Shown: positions 12,250 to 23,829, numbered from the stretch's first letter. The stretch is DNA of 64,000 nt from Aselliscus stoliczkanus (GCA_033961575.1 CM066731.1:84341501-84405500); one strand, 5' to 3'. Translations and numbers: made by a program. Notes: a model not told the origin generated them from the letters alone.

Positions 12250-13138
12250 AAACCTTGATTTGGGGGAATAATATAAATTTTCTTGCACTTTAAATTCAAA
12301 TATGCTGCCCAGAAGTTCCTTTATGGATTTTCTAATAAGAAACTGTGCAATGATTTTCAGATGCCACAACATCTGTACCAGAATATGTCTAGTATGAAGA
12401 AATAGTTGGCTTATTTTATCAAGATATAGCAAAAAATATATGTATACATTTGTAAATAGATATATGTATATAAAATTATACAGGTAAGTTATATATTCCA
12501 TATATTCCATCTGTCTCTCTCTCTCTTTTTCAAAATAATGACCATATTTCTTCCCCAGAAGTCTTTCTACAGATAGTCCATAATCTTCATTCACTTGCCA
12601 TTACTCTCATTTTATTCCAGCTTAAGCATAAATAGATGATTTCTTTCCTTGGTTATGGTTACCAACCATTATGGTAAAATGACATTTCTGATAAGAACTT
12701 TACAAGAAAAAGGAAAGCCACAGTGAAAATTTAAAGCATCCTCCTTCCAATAAAGAGTCTTTTACCTTCTAGCACGAATCCACTGGTCTGACTTTATGAG
12801 TTTCTTTCCTGGACGTTAACTCTCCTGGTAGTTTGTAAGAATAGTTGCCTCTTACCCTCTCTCACAAGGGCAGGACATTTAAATATCTTGTTTCTGCTTG
12901 CAGCTATCTAACATACATCTCCTGCCCAAACTGCACCTTTGAATTTCGGCATACTTGATATGTTAATTTAGAGGCTCATGGACCTCAAAAACTCACATTT
13001 CTCTCTCCCTACACTCTGAAATCTCATTAATAAGTGAGGCCCCTACCTAATTTCTCAGGCCAGAAACAGAACTGAATTCCTCCCATCTCTTCACTGCTTA
13101 TCCCAACAATGAATACATGCACACAGATGCACATGTAC
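12250..13138. other. Unique DNA, nothing recognised
   Basis: AT-rich, with ATATATGTATA-type stretches near 12430-12500. A 131-codon minus frame (12199-12594) overlaps the L1 tail and is low-complexity chance coding. Confidence 0.5.
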
Positions 13139-13147
13139 GCACACACA

Positions 13148-13192
<45 letters not shown>
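13139..13192. repeat. (AC)n microsatellite
   Basis: About 27 CA units, one interruption (CTC) near its start. Confidence 0.97.
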
Positions 13193-13194
<2 letters not shown>

Positions 13195-13389
13195 CTCATT
13201 CATTATCAAGTTCTGGTGGTTCTACTTCAAAAACAGATTTTGATCTTGCCCGTTAGCAAGTTCTGTTCCACTGTCACTCACTTGGACTACTGAATTAGTT
13301 TCCTATTTGGTATTCACACTCTCATTCTTCTACCTCAAAAACCCATACTCCAACTGAGAAGTAAGAATGATTTTCCTAAATTAGAAAGT

Positions 13390-13610
13390 GGGTCATGATC
13401 TTCTTTTCTTTTTTGTGTTTTCATTTTGAAATAATTTTAGACTTGTAGAGAGTTTCAAAGCTACTACAGAGAGTTCTCATGAACCATTTGCCCAGCTTCC
13501 TTTAACATTAATACCTTACATAGTGCTACAATTATCAAAATTAAGAAATTAATACTGGTACAGTACTATTAATTAACCTAAGGACATTTTTTTTTTAATT
13601 TCTGGTTTTT
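13390..13610 (-). repeat. Possible ancient L1 fragment
   Basis: Resembles the common mammalian stretch reading TTTTGAAATAATTTTAGACT, then TACAGAGAGTTCTCATGAAC and CCAGCTTCCTTTAACATTAA, which I associate with old L1M sequences. Orientation and family are uncertain. Confidence 0.4.
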
Positions 13611-13639
13611 CTACTAATGCCCCTTTTATATTTCAAAAT

Positions 13640-14100
13640 CCCATTCTCATAGCACACTTCAGCTGATTTCCTACTGTACTTAGAATAAAATCCAAATTTT
13701 GAATTGCATTTTATAAGCCACTGCAAGCTCTCTTTTCAGCCTACTTTACAACTTCACTTTTCTAAATTCTGCCCTTTGCTATGCTCAACCTTACTGAATA
13801 TCTTTCAGTTTCTTGAATACCCTGACCTGTTTCCTACCTCAAAGCCTTTGCACACCTCTCTGCACAGATGCTCTTGTTCTGGTTCTTTGAGCAGCCAGCT
13901 CCTTCTCTTCATGTTGGTCAGCTTAAAAATGACTTTTACCAGCAGCTCTTAATACATAGGTTCCCTATGATATTCTCCATTTCATCTGTTTGCTTATTTC
14001 TCACATAGCGATTATTTTACACATTGCAATTATTTTGTCTGCTTGCTCTATTGTTTTATGGCCCCCTAGAATATAAGCTCTAGGAGAGAAGGGATCATAA
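13640..14100 (+). repeat. L2 LINE fragment
   Basis: Ordered L2 landmarks: TAGAATAAAATCCAAATTTT, CTCAAAGCCTTTGCACA, CTTATTTCTCACATAGCG and TAGAATATAAGCTCTAGGAG. Degenerate ORF2 3' region and 3' UTR of the ancient CR1-like family. Confidence 0.75.
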
Positions 14101-15115
14101 CTATATTAGTTTTCTACCAATGCTATAACAAATTGCCAGAAACTTTGCAGCTTCTAGCAACACAAATTTATTTTCTGACAGCTTTCTTTGTCAGCAATCT
14201 AGTGAATTTGTCTGGTTTCCCTGCTTGTGTTTCAGAAGCTGAAATCAAGGTGTCTACAGAGCCATATTCCTTTCTGGAGGCTCTAAGAGAGAATTTGCTT
14301 CCAGGCTTATTCATGTTTTGGGTAGAATTCAATTCCATGTGGTTGTAGGGCTGAGTTCCCGTTTACTCGCTGACTGTCAGCCAAGGACATTCTTATCTTT
14401 TAAAAGCCACCTGCATTCTCTGGCTTGCAGCCTCTTCCATCCTCAAAGCCAGCAATAACAGGTTGAGTTTCTCTGATGCTTTAAATTTCTCCTCCCTCTT
14501 TTTCCACCCCATTTCTCTGACTTCAGCCAGTAAAGTATCTCTGCTTTTACGTGCTCATGTGATTAGATTGGGCTCCACTGGTAAACTCAGGATAATAGTC
14601 CATAACTATTTTTTATGGACTGATTTGTGCCCCCTTCCTCACCAGTGCATATGTTGAAGCCCTAACCCCTAATGTGACCATATTTGGAGAAAGGACCTTT
14701 AAAATGGTCAAATGAGGCCATAAGTGTAGGTCCCTAATTTGATAGGAATGGTATCCTAATAAGAAAAAGAAGATCCACCAGAGATCTCTCTCTCTCTCTT
14801 CCTGCACACATAGAGAATAAAGAGGCCATGTGACGACACCACTTACAAGTCAGGAAGAGAGGTCTCACCAGAAACCAACCCTGATGTCACCTTGATCTTG
14901 GATTTCCAGGCTCTAAAACTGTGAGAACATAAATTTTTGTCATTTAAGCCACCAAGTGTGTGGTATCTTGTTAATGCAAATCCAAAAAGTATGTTCCCAT
15001 TTTCAGGCCCTTATCTTCAATCATATCTGTAAGATCCCTTTTCCATGAAGTGTACTATATTCACAAGGGCTTAGATCATAGACATCTTTGGGAAACCATT
15101 ATTTAGTCTAATACA
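14100..15115 (-). repeat. Ancient LTR-like repeat, split by an MLT1
   Basis: Two segments, 14100-14610 and 14996-15115, flank a MLT1. The first carries TATTAGTTTTCTACCAATGC, then GCTATAACAAATTGCC and ATCAAGGTGTCTACAGAGCC. The second carries TCAATCATATCTGTAAGATC and CCATTATTTAGTCTAATACA. They read as one antisense MaLR-type LTR interrupted by a later insertion. Family uncertain. Confidence 0.5.
14611..14995 (+). repeat. MLT1-type MaLR solo LTR
   Basis: Starts TTATGGACTGATTTGTGCCC and continues with CATATGTTGAAGCCCTAACC, TTTGGAGAAAGGACCTTTAA, TCACCTTGATCTTGGATTTC and AAGCCACCAAGTGTGTGGTA. These are the standard MLT1 landmarks in order. Contains a short (TC)n run near 14790. Confidence 0.88.
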
Positions 15116-16015
15116 TGTCTGTCTTTTTGGCTGTTGTATGTCCCAGATGTAGCTCATGTAGGCATTAAGTAATTGAATAATAAATGATTTGATGCAATTT
15201 ACATGGAAGTTAATTCAAGAAAGTCACCTGGTTTAATCCCAGATATATAAAGACCCTCCTATTTCCTTCCTGTACTGATGTCTGATGCTTTGTCATCCCC
15301 TGGTGTACCCCTAAGCCCCAAACAGTGAACGATTCAATTCTGTTATCAGAAAAATTAGACCAATTGGAAAAAAGCTCTTAGTTTCTTGAGTTTATAATTA
15401 TTGAGGCAAGGATTTCACAAAGTATATATCTATGGCTTTCTCCATTTCTTATTTGGAATTGGGAAGAGGAAACATTTTGTCATCAGCAAAGTTAAATTCA
15501 AATTATGACTATAAACATGAGTAGCTATATGTCTCTTAAAATGCGTGAGTCTCAATTTTCTCATGGTAATAGTTCTTCTCTTGTAAGGATGAGTTCATAC
15601 AATCACTTCTCAATAAACTCAGAAACAATCTGGGAATAAAAATATTCCTATATATTTTTAAATCCTCAGAATTCACACAAACACACATACATTGACAGTC
15701 TTACATAAAGTTGGGGTTAGCAGAGGTTATTGTTTGATTTGGTAATGGGGGAAGAAATTTGGTCAATGAAGAGAATGAGAAAGATTAAGTAGATAGAATG
15801 AGTAAAAGTGGGAGAGGAATTTGTACAAATTCCTGGGCCCATAGATACAGAAGGGACTGAGGGTAGATCCATGGAAAGATTTTTAGTCAGTTTATATATT
15901 GCTGTGAGAAGGGGGCTCAAAATTTTCAGTTGGGAGTTCTGACTCATTCTTGGCATCTATGTACAACAGATAGATTTTAGAGAAAGCAATAATGTAGGGT
16001 GTGGTAGGGGGAGGT

Positions 16016-16018
<3 letters not shown>
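15116..16018. other. Unique DNA, nothing recognised
   Basis: No repeat I can name and no supported reading frame. Confidence 0.45.

Positions 16019-16081
<63 letters not shown>
16019..16081. repeat. (GA)n microsatellite
   Basis: About 31 uninterrupted AG units. It is the source of the spurious SLSLSLSL peptide on the minus strand. Purine/pyrimidine mirror sequence of this kind can adopt triplex DNA. Confidence 0.97.
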
Positions 16082-16084
<3 letters not shown>

Positions 16085-17495
16085 CTAAGCATTTGTTGCA
16101 ATTCTTTTATATACCTGCACACACTCTAACAATTTCCCCTCTGGAAGCACTGTGCTTTTCAGTTCATAGCATCTCATATTGCTAACTTTTGTGAGGCAAC
16201 ATGAATCCCTGGGGTACTCTTGGTTTCTCACTAAAAAAAGAGTTAGTGTGGAGGCGCAGTTGTTATCAGGCCATCTCACAAAGGCGCAGTGATCGCACCT
16301 GGCAGCAGGTATCCAGAGGAGCCCCCTGTCACCTACACTCACAGACTTGGGCCTCTGGAGCCCTGGAAAAGTTCAGTTATTAGTGAAGAAATCTGTGTGG
16401 GGCTGTGAGGGAACTAGAGAGTTAAAGATGTCTGTTTTTCTCCAAACAGGTTTCTGGTAATATAGGAAGAAATTATGCATTTTTGAATAATAAGGCCTGC
16501 TGAGAGTGAGTCTGATGCAGAGTCAAGGGAAGCAAGTGAATCTGTACTTTCAGAGAAAATGAGCAGATTCCTTGGCAGCTAAGATGCACTAGCATGTCCT
16601 TTTTGTTTTTTCCAAAATAAGCCCAAAGCTGAGCTGAAGATCAACACCACAGGAATCAAAGCTCACTGTTGACAGATAAGTATGTTTAGAAGAACAGTAG
16701 CTTGTTGAAAATTTTGACTGGGGAAAAAATAAAGATGAACACTTGAGAACCAAAGAAGAGAGAGGGTATACAGATTCAGTTGATTTTCCTAGACTGAGCC
16801 AGCCTTGTGAACTAAAATTATACCTACATAAGAACTTATCCAGAGTAGAATTTAGATGCTATTACTATGTATGTGTTTTAGCTTGAAAAAATTAAAAACA
16901 ATCTTTAATTTTAGGGATCTTTATGAGATATTAGTTTTCAGTGTCAGGGTCAGGTCTGTGGCATCCCTCCTCTTCTTAGATATCGCTTCTATCAATAACA
17001 TTAGCACTTATCAATCCTTTCCATTCATGTCTTCTCACAGGAAAGGAAGGGAGAAACTTCACAAAATGGAATCATTAGGCCACTGAGCAGATTAAAGGGA
17101 AATTTGTCTGGATTCTAGAGAGACTATCTATATTAAAAGGCTAAAAAACAAAATAAAATTTGTAGTCACTGAACTTCAGGATTCATTTTTAGCTACCCCT
17201 CTTGCCTCTCAGGTGCATCAGCTAATAGATGCACATGCAAGTTCAGGACCACCGGGCCATGGATTTGAGTCTGCCCTAGCACAAAAATAGAAACAGCAAC
17301 AGAAACTCAGAGTTCAAGTTCTAATATTTCTCTACTTGTCTGTTTCTTGTTTTACCCATAATTATCTGGGATAGACACCTGCAACCCCAGAAACCAGGGA
17401 CTGATAATGTGCAGCAGTAGCTACTAACTGGCTCCAGAATTACTGATGTTCTCCCCTGAGCTTCAACCCCCAGGACCACCTGGATGGTACCCATT
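16082..17495. other. Unclassified DNA, no gene supported
   Basis: Slightly richer in GC and CpG around 16240-16370. No frame over 85 codons and no family recognised. Confidence 0.4.
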
Positions 17496-17506
17496 TGAAC
17501 TTGCCC

Positions 17507-17654
17507 CTATTTTATTTTATTTTTTTTAACTGAGCTATCCTGCCACCTGTTGGCAGCTTGGCAGCAGCTCAGCTAGGGCTAGACATCAAACTGCTCTTGC
17601 TTAGAGCTCAGCTCTTGAGCACACTCTTAACCAACTGAGCCACTCGGCTGGTCC
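17507..17654 (-). mobile_element. tRNA-derived SINE, second type
   Basis: On the minus strand it starts GGACCAGCCGAGTGGCTCAG then TTGGTTAAGAG and ends CAGGTGGCAGGATAGCTCAG followed by an A-rich tail. The TSD TGAACTTGCCC is at 17496-17506 and 17655-17665. Head resembles the GGCCGGCC SINEs but the body differs. A sibling copy lies at 55745-55896. Confidence 0.85.
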
Positions 17655-17665
17655 TGAACTTGCCC

Positions 17666-18001
17666 TTTTAAAATGGCCTCTTTCAGATTTGGGAACCTGA
17701 CTATTGGACTTCCTACTGGTGCACATTTGACTTAATTTCTGGACCGCCTCTTGGCTTTGGTGATAACTGTGGATAAAAGGCATGAACATTTTGGATGCCT
17801 CCCCTGCCCCATGGTATACCACTGATATGGGTCCTTCCTTTGTCTTTTTAAGAAGGGAACTCATGGGGAGAATGCAAAATTAAGTGTCTACCAGCATCCA
17901 AGGAACTGTGTTAGTTTTGGTCTTTGTCTGCTTTTAGAATCTATAGGCTCAAACATGTTTTATCAACAGAGGAGAATTGCCAGGGAAGAAAGGAAACATT
18001 T
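17666..18001. other. Short unclassified spacer
   Basis: Nothing recognised between the SINE and the TSD of the next L1. Confidence 0.45.
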
Positions 18002-18025
18002 AAAGTGCAAGAGAAGACTTCCGGT

Positions 18026-18034
18026 AAAATGGCG
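18026..18034 (+). promoter_or_regulatory. YY1-like site at the L1 5' end
   Basis: AAAATGGCG lies 10 bp inside the element's first base. Human L1 carries a YY1 site (core ATGG) at nearly the same distance from its start, where it positions transcription initiation. The equivalence is inferred from position and core only. Confidence 0.45.
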
Positions 18035-19017
18035 CAATAGACAGACACTGTGCTAACTGCCTCCCAGGATCACACCAAACTTACAAACAAATTATACAGC
18101 ATTCAACCCTGGAGGTCCCTGGAACACTGGAGGAACAGAACCACTAAACGAAGAACTTAAAGAGGAAGCCTCATCGGGTCTGGTAGGACGGGTAGAGATG
18201 AGAGAGGGCGAGCCCCGTGAGGGAAGGCCCAGCTGTGGGAAGCTTGTCTGGTTGGGGGAGAAACCCTCTGGCCACACACCAAGCTCACCAGCCCAGAGTT
18301 CCTTTGCCAGGAAGAGAAATTCTAAGATAGCCGGCAGTAAATTAGTGAGGACTCTCTTTGCCCAGGTCGGTGAGGCTAAGAGCGGCTGGAGAATCAGTGG
18401 GGCCGGCGCCCGGGCTTGCTCGCCGGTGAGCACTTACCTGGTTCCTGGTGGAGGGAGTGGCTGTGTGAGCCAGGAGCCTGTGGGGACGGACTGAACTGAG
18501 CCCCTTTGGTGCAAAGCCTGGAGGTTTTTGAACTGTTGTTCCCGTGGTGCGGAGCCTGCTCGTGAGTGGTGTAGGGAGGGCGCCATTTTGTCAGGCTTGG
18601 GCCCTCCCACGAAGGATCAGGTCTGAGACCTCATTGGTCTGGTGGAATTGGCAGAAGTACATGTATGCATGCACATGCACCTGCGACCTTGGATCCCCAC
18701 CCTCTGCCCGGCTTGTGCTGTGTTGCCAGGGAAACGCTGGGCAGGTGCCCTCCGGCTCCAACAGGCTGCTCACTGAGACCCGGGAGTGCGCAAGCCACCT
18801 TGGGTCCCTGCTCTCCGCACTCCACTTGCAGAGTTGCCAGGCTGGTGATTGGTTGTCGGGCTTCTTGACCTGATCTGCAAGCAGCTGATTGGGACAGGCT
18901 GAGACTGGGAGTTTTCCTGGGAGTGTTGGGCCGTGAGCTGTGTGCCTGCGTGATCCAGCCAGGGCTCTCCTGGTGATCTATCTAATACATCAAAGCAATC
19001 CCAGAGCGACACCCAGA

Positions 19018-19890
19018 ATGGGGAAACAAAGAAACATGTCACAAGTAAAAGATCAGAAGAAACCTCCAGAAATGGAACCAAATGAAACAGAGGGATCCAA
19101 CCTTTCAGAGACAGAGTTTAGAACACTGGTGATAAGAATGTTTAAGGAACTTAGCGAGAACATAAAGAAGGATAGGGAAACCATAAAAAAAAACCTATTA
19201 GAACTAAAGAATACAATAACTGAAATGAAGAACACACTCGAAGGAATCACCAATAGAGTAGATGAAGCAGAGGAGCGGATCAGTGATTTGGAAGATAAAA
19301 TAGCAGAATTCACCCAGTTGGCACAGCAAAAAGACCAAAGAATAAAAAACAATGAAAATAGTTTAAGAGCCCTATGGGACAAGGTGTAGCGCAACCACCT
19401 TCGACTCATAGGGATACCAGAAGGAGAAGAGAAGAAGTAAGGGGTCGAAAATGTATTTGAACAAATAATGACTGAAAACTTTCCTACCCTGGTGAAGGAA
19501 ATCAACATACATGCCCAGGAAGTGCAGAGGGTTCCAAACAAGCTGAACCCAAACATGTCCACACCAAGACACATCATAGTTAAAATGGCAAAGGTTCAAG
19601 ACAGAGACAGAATCCTAGAGGCTGCAAGAGAAAGACAGCAGGTTACATACAAAGGAACTCCTGTCAGACTAACAGCTGACTTGTCTACAGAAACTCTGCA
19701 GGCCAGAAGGGAGTGGCAGGAGATCTTCAAAGTGACACAAAATAAAGGCCTACAACCAAGATTGCTCTACCCAGCATGGCTATCACTTAAAATTGAAGGA
19801 GAAATAAAGAGCTTCTCAGAAAAGAATATGCTTAAGGAATTCATTACCACCATGCCAGCATTGCCAGAAATGTTAAAAGGGCTTTTTTAA
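19018..19890 (+). pseudogene. L1 ORF1 (RNA-binding chaperone), two stop codons
   Basis: Full-length L1 ORF1 frame of about 290 codons. The start chosen is the ATG at 19018 (MGKQRNMSQVKDQ), matching the L1-B and L1-C ORF1 starts; an upstream in-frame ATG at 18940 lies in 5' UTR sequence. Residues ~35-120 form the heptad-rich coiled coil (LKNTITEMKNTLEGI, ISDLEDKIAE). The following RRM and C-terminal domain include IGIPEG, TPRHIIVKMAK, DRDRILEAARE and ITYKG-like VTYKGTPVRLTADLS. It ends MLKGLF. Family role: trimeric nucleic-acid chaperone coating L1 RNA. In-frame stops at TAG 19387-19389 and TAA 19438-19440 inactivate it. Confidence 0.9.
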
Positions 19891-20248
19891 ACAAAAGAAA
19901 GGGGTAAACAAGCTAACCCAGAGAGACAATTTAAGAAGATTGAAGTCATATCAAGCAGATATAAAGGAAAAACTGATGGTTGCTGGCTGGGAGGGAGTGG
20001 GGAAGAGGGAGAGGGGGAAGGTTTTGGACAGTGTATGTGGGACTACAATGTTGCCGCAGGGATATGGGGGCAGTTCTGGGAATGTAATCGATAATGTTGT
20101 GAAGAGACTATTATGTTGCAAGAAATAAGTCAGTCGGAGAAGGACAGGTACCATGTGATCTCACTTGTGTGTGGAGTCTGAAGAGCTGAGTGAACAATCA
20201 AAGTAAACAGACTCGTAGATGTAGAGGAAAAACTGAGGGTTGCTAGTT

Positions 20249-20282
20249 GGGAGGGGGGTGGGGATGGGGGGAAGGGGAAGGG
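20249..20282 (+). other. G-quadruplex-capable G-runs in L1 3' UTR
   Basis: Five G-runs of three or more bases separated by one to three bases within 34 bp (GGGAGGGGGGTGGGGATGGG and on). A weaker, earlier copy lies at 20000-20020 and more runs near 20570-20610. G-rich polypurine tracts are a known feature of mammalian L1 3' UTRs. Confidence 0.7.
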
Positions 20283-20692
20283 ATTAGACAGCATAAATAG
20301 ACAACTACAATATTGCCACAGGGATATGAAACACAGTTCGGGGAACATAATAATGTTGTAAAAATTTTGTGGCATATCAGGCGGTCACATATCTTGTTAG
20401 GGAGACCACTTCATGGATGGAGTAGAGGCTTGATCACTGCACTGTACACCTGAAGCTGATGTTGTATAGTATTGTATACCAACTGCAACTGAATATGTGG
20501 ATGGTCACGGGATGTGGAGTATACTGTGGAGGGGAGTCAGGGGAGTTGTGATGGATATGTATGATATGGGGGGGAGTGGTGTGGCGAACTTGGGGAGGGG
20601 GGTTTTCACTTTGGGGGGTAAAGAGTATAACTATTGCATTGTGTTGTACACCTGAAACTAATAAAAAATAATAATAATAAAGTGCAAGAGAA

Positions 20693-22399
20693 AGGGAATT
20701 ATAAATAGGAAAACATCCCAGAGGAGGCAAATGGGAAGGCATGATAAGCGAGAACATACTCCTGAAAAGAAGAAACAGGTCTCTCATCTAATAGAGGAAT
20801 ATAAAGTGAAAATGTACGAAGATATGGAGGAACTGTGAGTTGGGAAGGAGCACAATAGATTGTATTTATTTTGACTGGCCATAATGTTTCCTAGAGAAAG
20901 TGATTTCAGATTTGTTATATATGGGGACTGCACCAAAATTCAGAATAATCCTGAAAAAGATCCCAATTGTTAACCAGTATATTCCTTCCCATTAGGGAGT
21001 AAAATGTTTCACAGAATTTCAATGCCACAATTTCCAAACTGTTTTCAAGCAACACGAAGCTTGGTCTTTTCATGTAATAGCCCTACCACTGACTTCTTTA
21101 AAAAATGCCTGTGAGGAGTCACGCAAATCTGTGATGAGGGCATGGTGTGTGTGTGGGGGGTGTTCTCACATGAATCAGGAAGATAGGATGATGTCTCCAT
21201 TACTGTTTTATCCATGCCACTCATCTCCAGGTTCTCCACCTTCTCTGTTGTGCTTCTGTTGTCATTGCCCGCTCTTTCAGATGGTTAAATCACAACAAAG
21301 CTGCTGGGCCCCTGCAACATGGTTCTTTCTAGCTATGATTTCTGCTGCTTAATGCACACAGGTACTCAGGGCAGGAAGATGGAAAACATCAACAGAGTCA
21401 GACAGCCAAGCCCAGCTCACACCACACCTAGAACCACTGGCTAATTCTTCATTCTTGCTACTCAGTCCAGCTTACTGTCAAATTCTTGTCTCAAAATGGT
21501 TTTCCTCAGGGGTCTGTTTCTCTGCAAGCAGCCCTATTCTATATCTCTACTCAAAGAGTAGGTTAGATTCTTATCAACAGGACTCCTTGATCCATCACAA
21601 TGAAAGGATACAGAAGTTCATCTACCTTAGTGATTTAGCTCTACAAAAAGAGATTCTCTGAGGATTACCATTGATTTGACTAAAGAATGTACTGACTCTG
21701 CTAATTCCCACAGGAGCATATTGAACTAATGCAATTGATTGGTGGGAGTTAAATGAAATAATGCTGGGCTTCATTTTTATCCCTTCTGAGAAATTCATCG
21801 TACTTTTTAAAGGCTAAGAATGAGATCCTTTTTTTCTGAATTAACTAGATGTTTCAGTCCTGTGGCAGCAGTTCTCGAACCGCTCCCTAATTTCCCATAA
21901 GAATCAATTGAGGAACACGTAACAACACTATAATTGCAAGATCTAGCCCTACATAGGTGTAGAGCTAAAATTTATACTCTCACTGTGTTCTAGAAATTCA
22001 CAAACGAAGAAGTTAACATATCCTCAAACTATTCCAATATCTTAGATTTCTACAGATAAAAAAACCCTCTCCTGAAATGCACAAGTCAATGTTTTATAGC
22101 ACATGATGAAATGAGCCACAACACAATACAAAACATCATGATAAAACAGCCATAGTGAGTGAGTCATCTCATAAAACAAAAAAATAGAATGAGATCCAGA
22201 GGAACTTGAAGTAATAGAATTACCATACAATATATTAAAAAGCATATTTTATAAATAAATAATAGAATAGAAAACATGGAGAAAACAAGGAATTTTAAAA
22301 ACATTGTGTGAGCACATTTTAAGCAGAATGGTGTGGAATGTACACAAATGGAAATTATAAACACTGATATTTAAAACAATGGATTGGATTACAAAAACT
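20693..22399. other. Unique DNA, nothing recognised
   Basis: No repeat I can name; frames are short (73 codons or fewer) and unsupported. Confidence 0.45.
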
Positions 22400-23129
22400 A
22401 AAGAAAAAAGTACACTAAAAGGTTAAGTTACCAATAATGTAGCTAGTGAACCAAATAGGAAATTTGAAAAGAAATTAAGGGATGTGGAAAAGAAAAAGAG
22501 AGCAAATATACATTTAATTGGAGTAAATGACTGAAAATTTTCAGAATTAATGAAAGACATGAATCACTGCATTCAGGAAATTAGAAATCCCCAGTTTATT
22601 TATTTTATGTTTATTATAGTAATGTATAGAACACCAAAGACAAAAGGAGTTTTTAAGGGCAGTCAGAATGAAAAGACTACCTACAATAGAAGAATAACTA
22701 AAATTATGGCAAAGTTCTCAATAGAAGGCAGAACAATAGAATAATATCTTCAAGATATTGAGAAGAATTAATTGCCAATATAAATCTTTGCGCCTAGATA
22801 AGTTATTGTTTCAGAACCAGTAAAAATAGAAATATTAATATTTTCAGAAAAAATGAGAGCTTCCCTTGAATAGATCTTCAGTAATAAAACTGGCAAAGGA
22901 TCTACTGAAGGAAATTGAATCCAAAAGGAATGACTTAAAAATGAAAGAAATGGTGAACAAAGAAATTGATAATATGTCTAAATAGGTTTTCACTATAAGA
23001 TAATAGTAGTAGTAATAATAACAGGACAATAATATTTAATTAAAGAATTTTAAAAACACACTGCAACAGAAGTAAATGACTAGGTAACTATTACAAGTAT
23101 TAAAAAAAGGAGATGATCAGAGTTGAAGT

Positions 23130-23570
23130 ATTAGAGCATTTCTAAATTGTTTGGTAAAAGGACAGTGATGTTGATTCAGTATAGACCCTGTTCTGTTAAA
23201 CATATGTGATAGACATTTAGAGGGCTCAATAACATCTCTTTCACTTCTTCCAAACACCGTACTTCTCTCTTTCCTTGCAGTTTGGAAGGGCCATGTGATT
23301 ATTTCTGGGCAAACAAATATGAGTGAAAGTGACATGTATTGGACACTTTAGGGCTGAAGCACTGAAAAGCCAGTTGCACAACCCTTTGCATTCTGCTACA
23401 GTTGAGAAGTCCTCATCGCAGTCTGTATTATGGGAACAGCCACCTGCAGTTGTCCACCTGTAGTGGTCTCTGCATTAGCAAGAAATGAATTTTTGATGGA
23501 TTAAGTTACTAAGATTGAAGATTATTTATATTGTGGCATTGCTTATTTTATCCTTATGAATGTGGGATGA
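23130..23570 (+). repeat. Ancient LTR-like repeat, copy 1
   Basis: Shares with 30640-30995 and 32786-33215 the order: GAAAGTGACATG(TAT), a Cys-free spacer, then a GTTACT/GTTACTAAG-type 3' end. I associate it with the old MaLR-like sequences whose 3' end reads TTTGTTACTGCAGCATA. Tentative. Confidence 0.35.
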
Positions 23571-23829
23571 ATGTTTAACTTTAAGCATAGTCACTAAAAG
23601 ATTCTAAATATATGATACAACTTCAAAAAAATATAGGTGGGAATTTTTAAATGAAAAAGGAAAGGAGAGAAACAAACTGCAAAGAAGTCAGAGTAAAATT
23701 TATAAGCCTGAAAATATGGTCAATTCAAGTATTTACGTAAATGTAGAAATGAAAACACATTTAACTGGTAAAGCAGTCCAGTTAAGAGACAGAGGTTATC
23801 AAACTGCAGTTTTAAAAATCTAACTACCT

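Larger units (their letters stand above)
18016..20678 (+). mobile_element. ORF2-less L1 (HAL1-like): 5' UTR, ORF1, rearranged 3' end
   Basis: A 2663-bp element bounded by the perfect 14-bp TSD AAAGTGCAAGAGAA (18002-18015 and 20679-20692). It has a GC-rich 5' UTR of about 1 kb (18016-19017), a complete-length ORF1 (19018-19890) and the usual ORF1-ORF2 spacer (AACAAGCTAACCC). Only about 30 bp of ORF2 endonuclease-region sequence follow (AATTTAAGAAGATTGAAGTC). Then come a first piece of 3' UTR (about 19965-20108), the ORF2 C-terminal tail (about 20109-20190), and the 3' UTR again to AATAATAATAA. Because one TSD encloses everything, the copied RNA was most likely already ORF2-less. Such half-L1s depend on ORF2 protein supplied in trans. 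Confidence 0.88.

Noticed and set aside
18544..18873. Overlapping GC-rich open frames around 18.1-18.9 kb as a CpG-island gene
   Set aside because: This GC-rich block is the L1 5' UTR, shared in order with the 5' UTRs of L1-B and L1-C.
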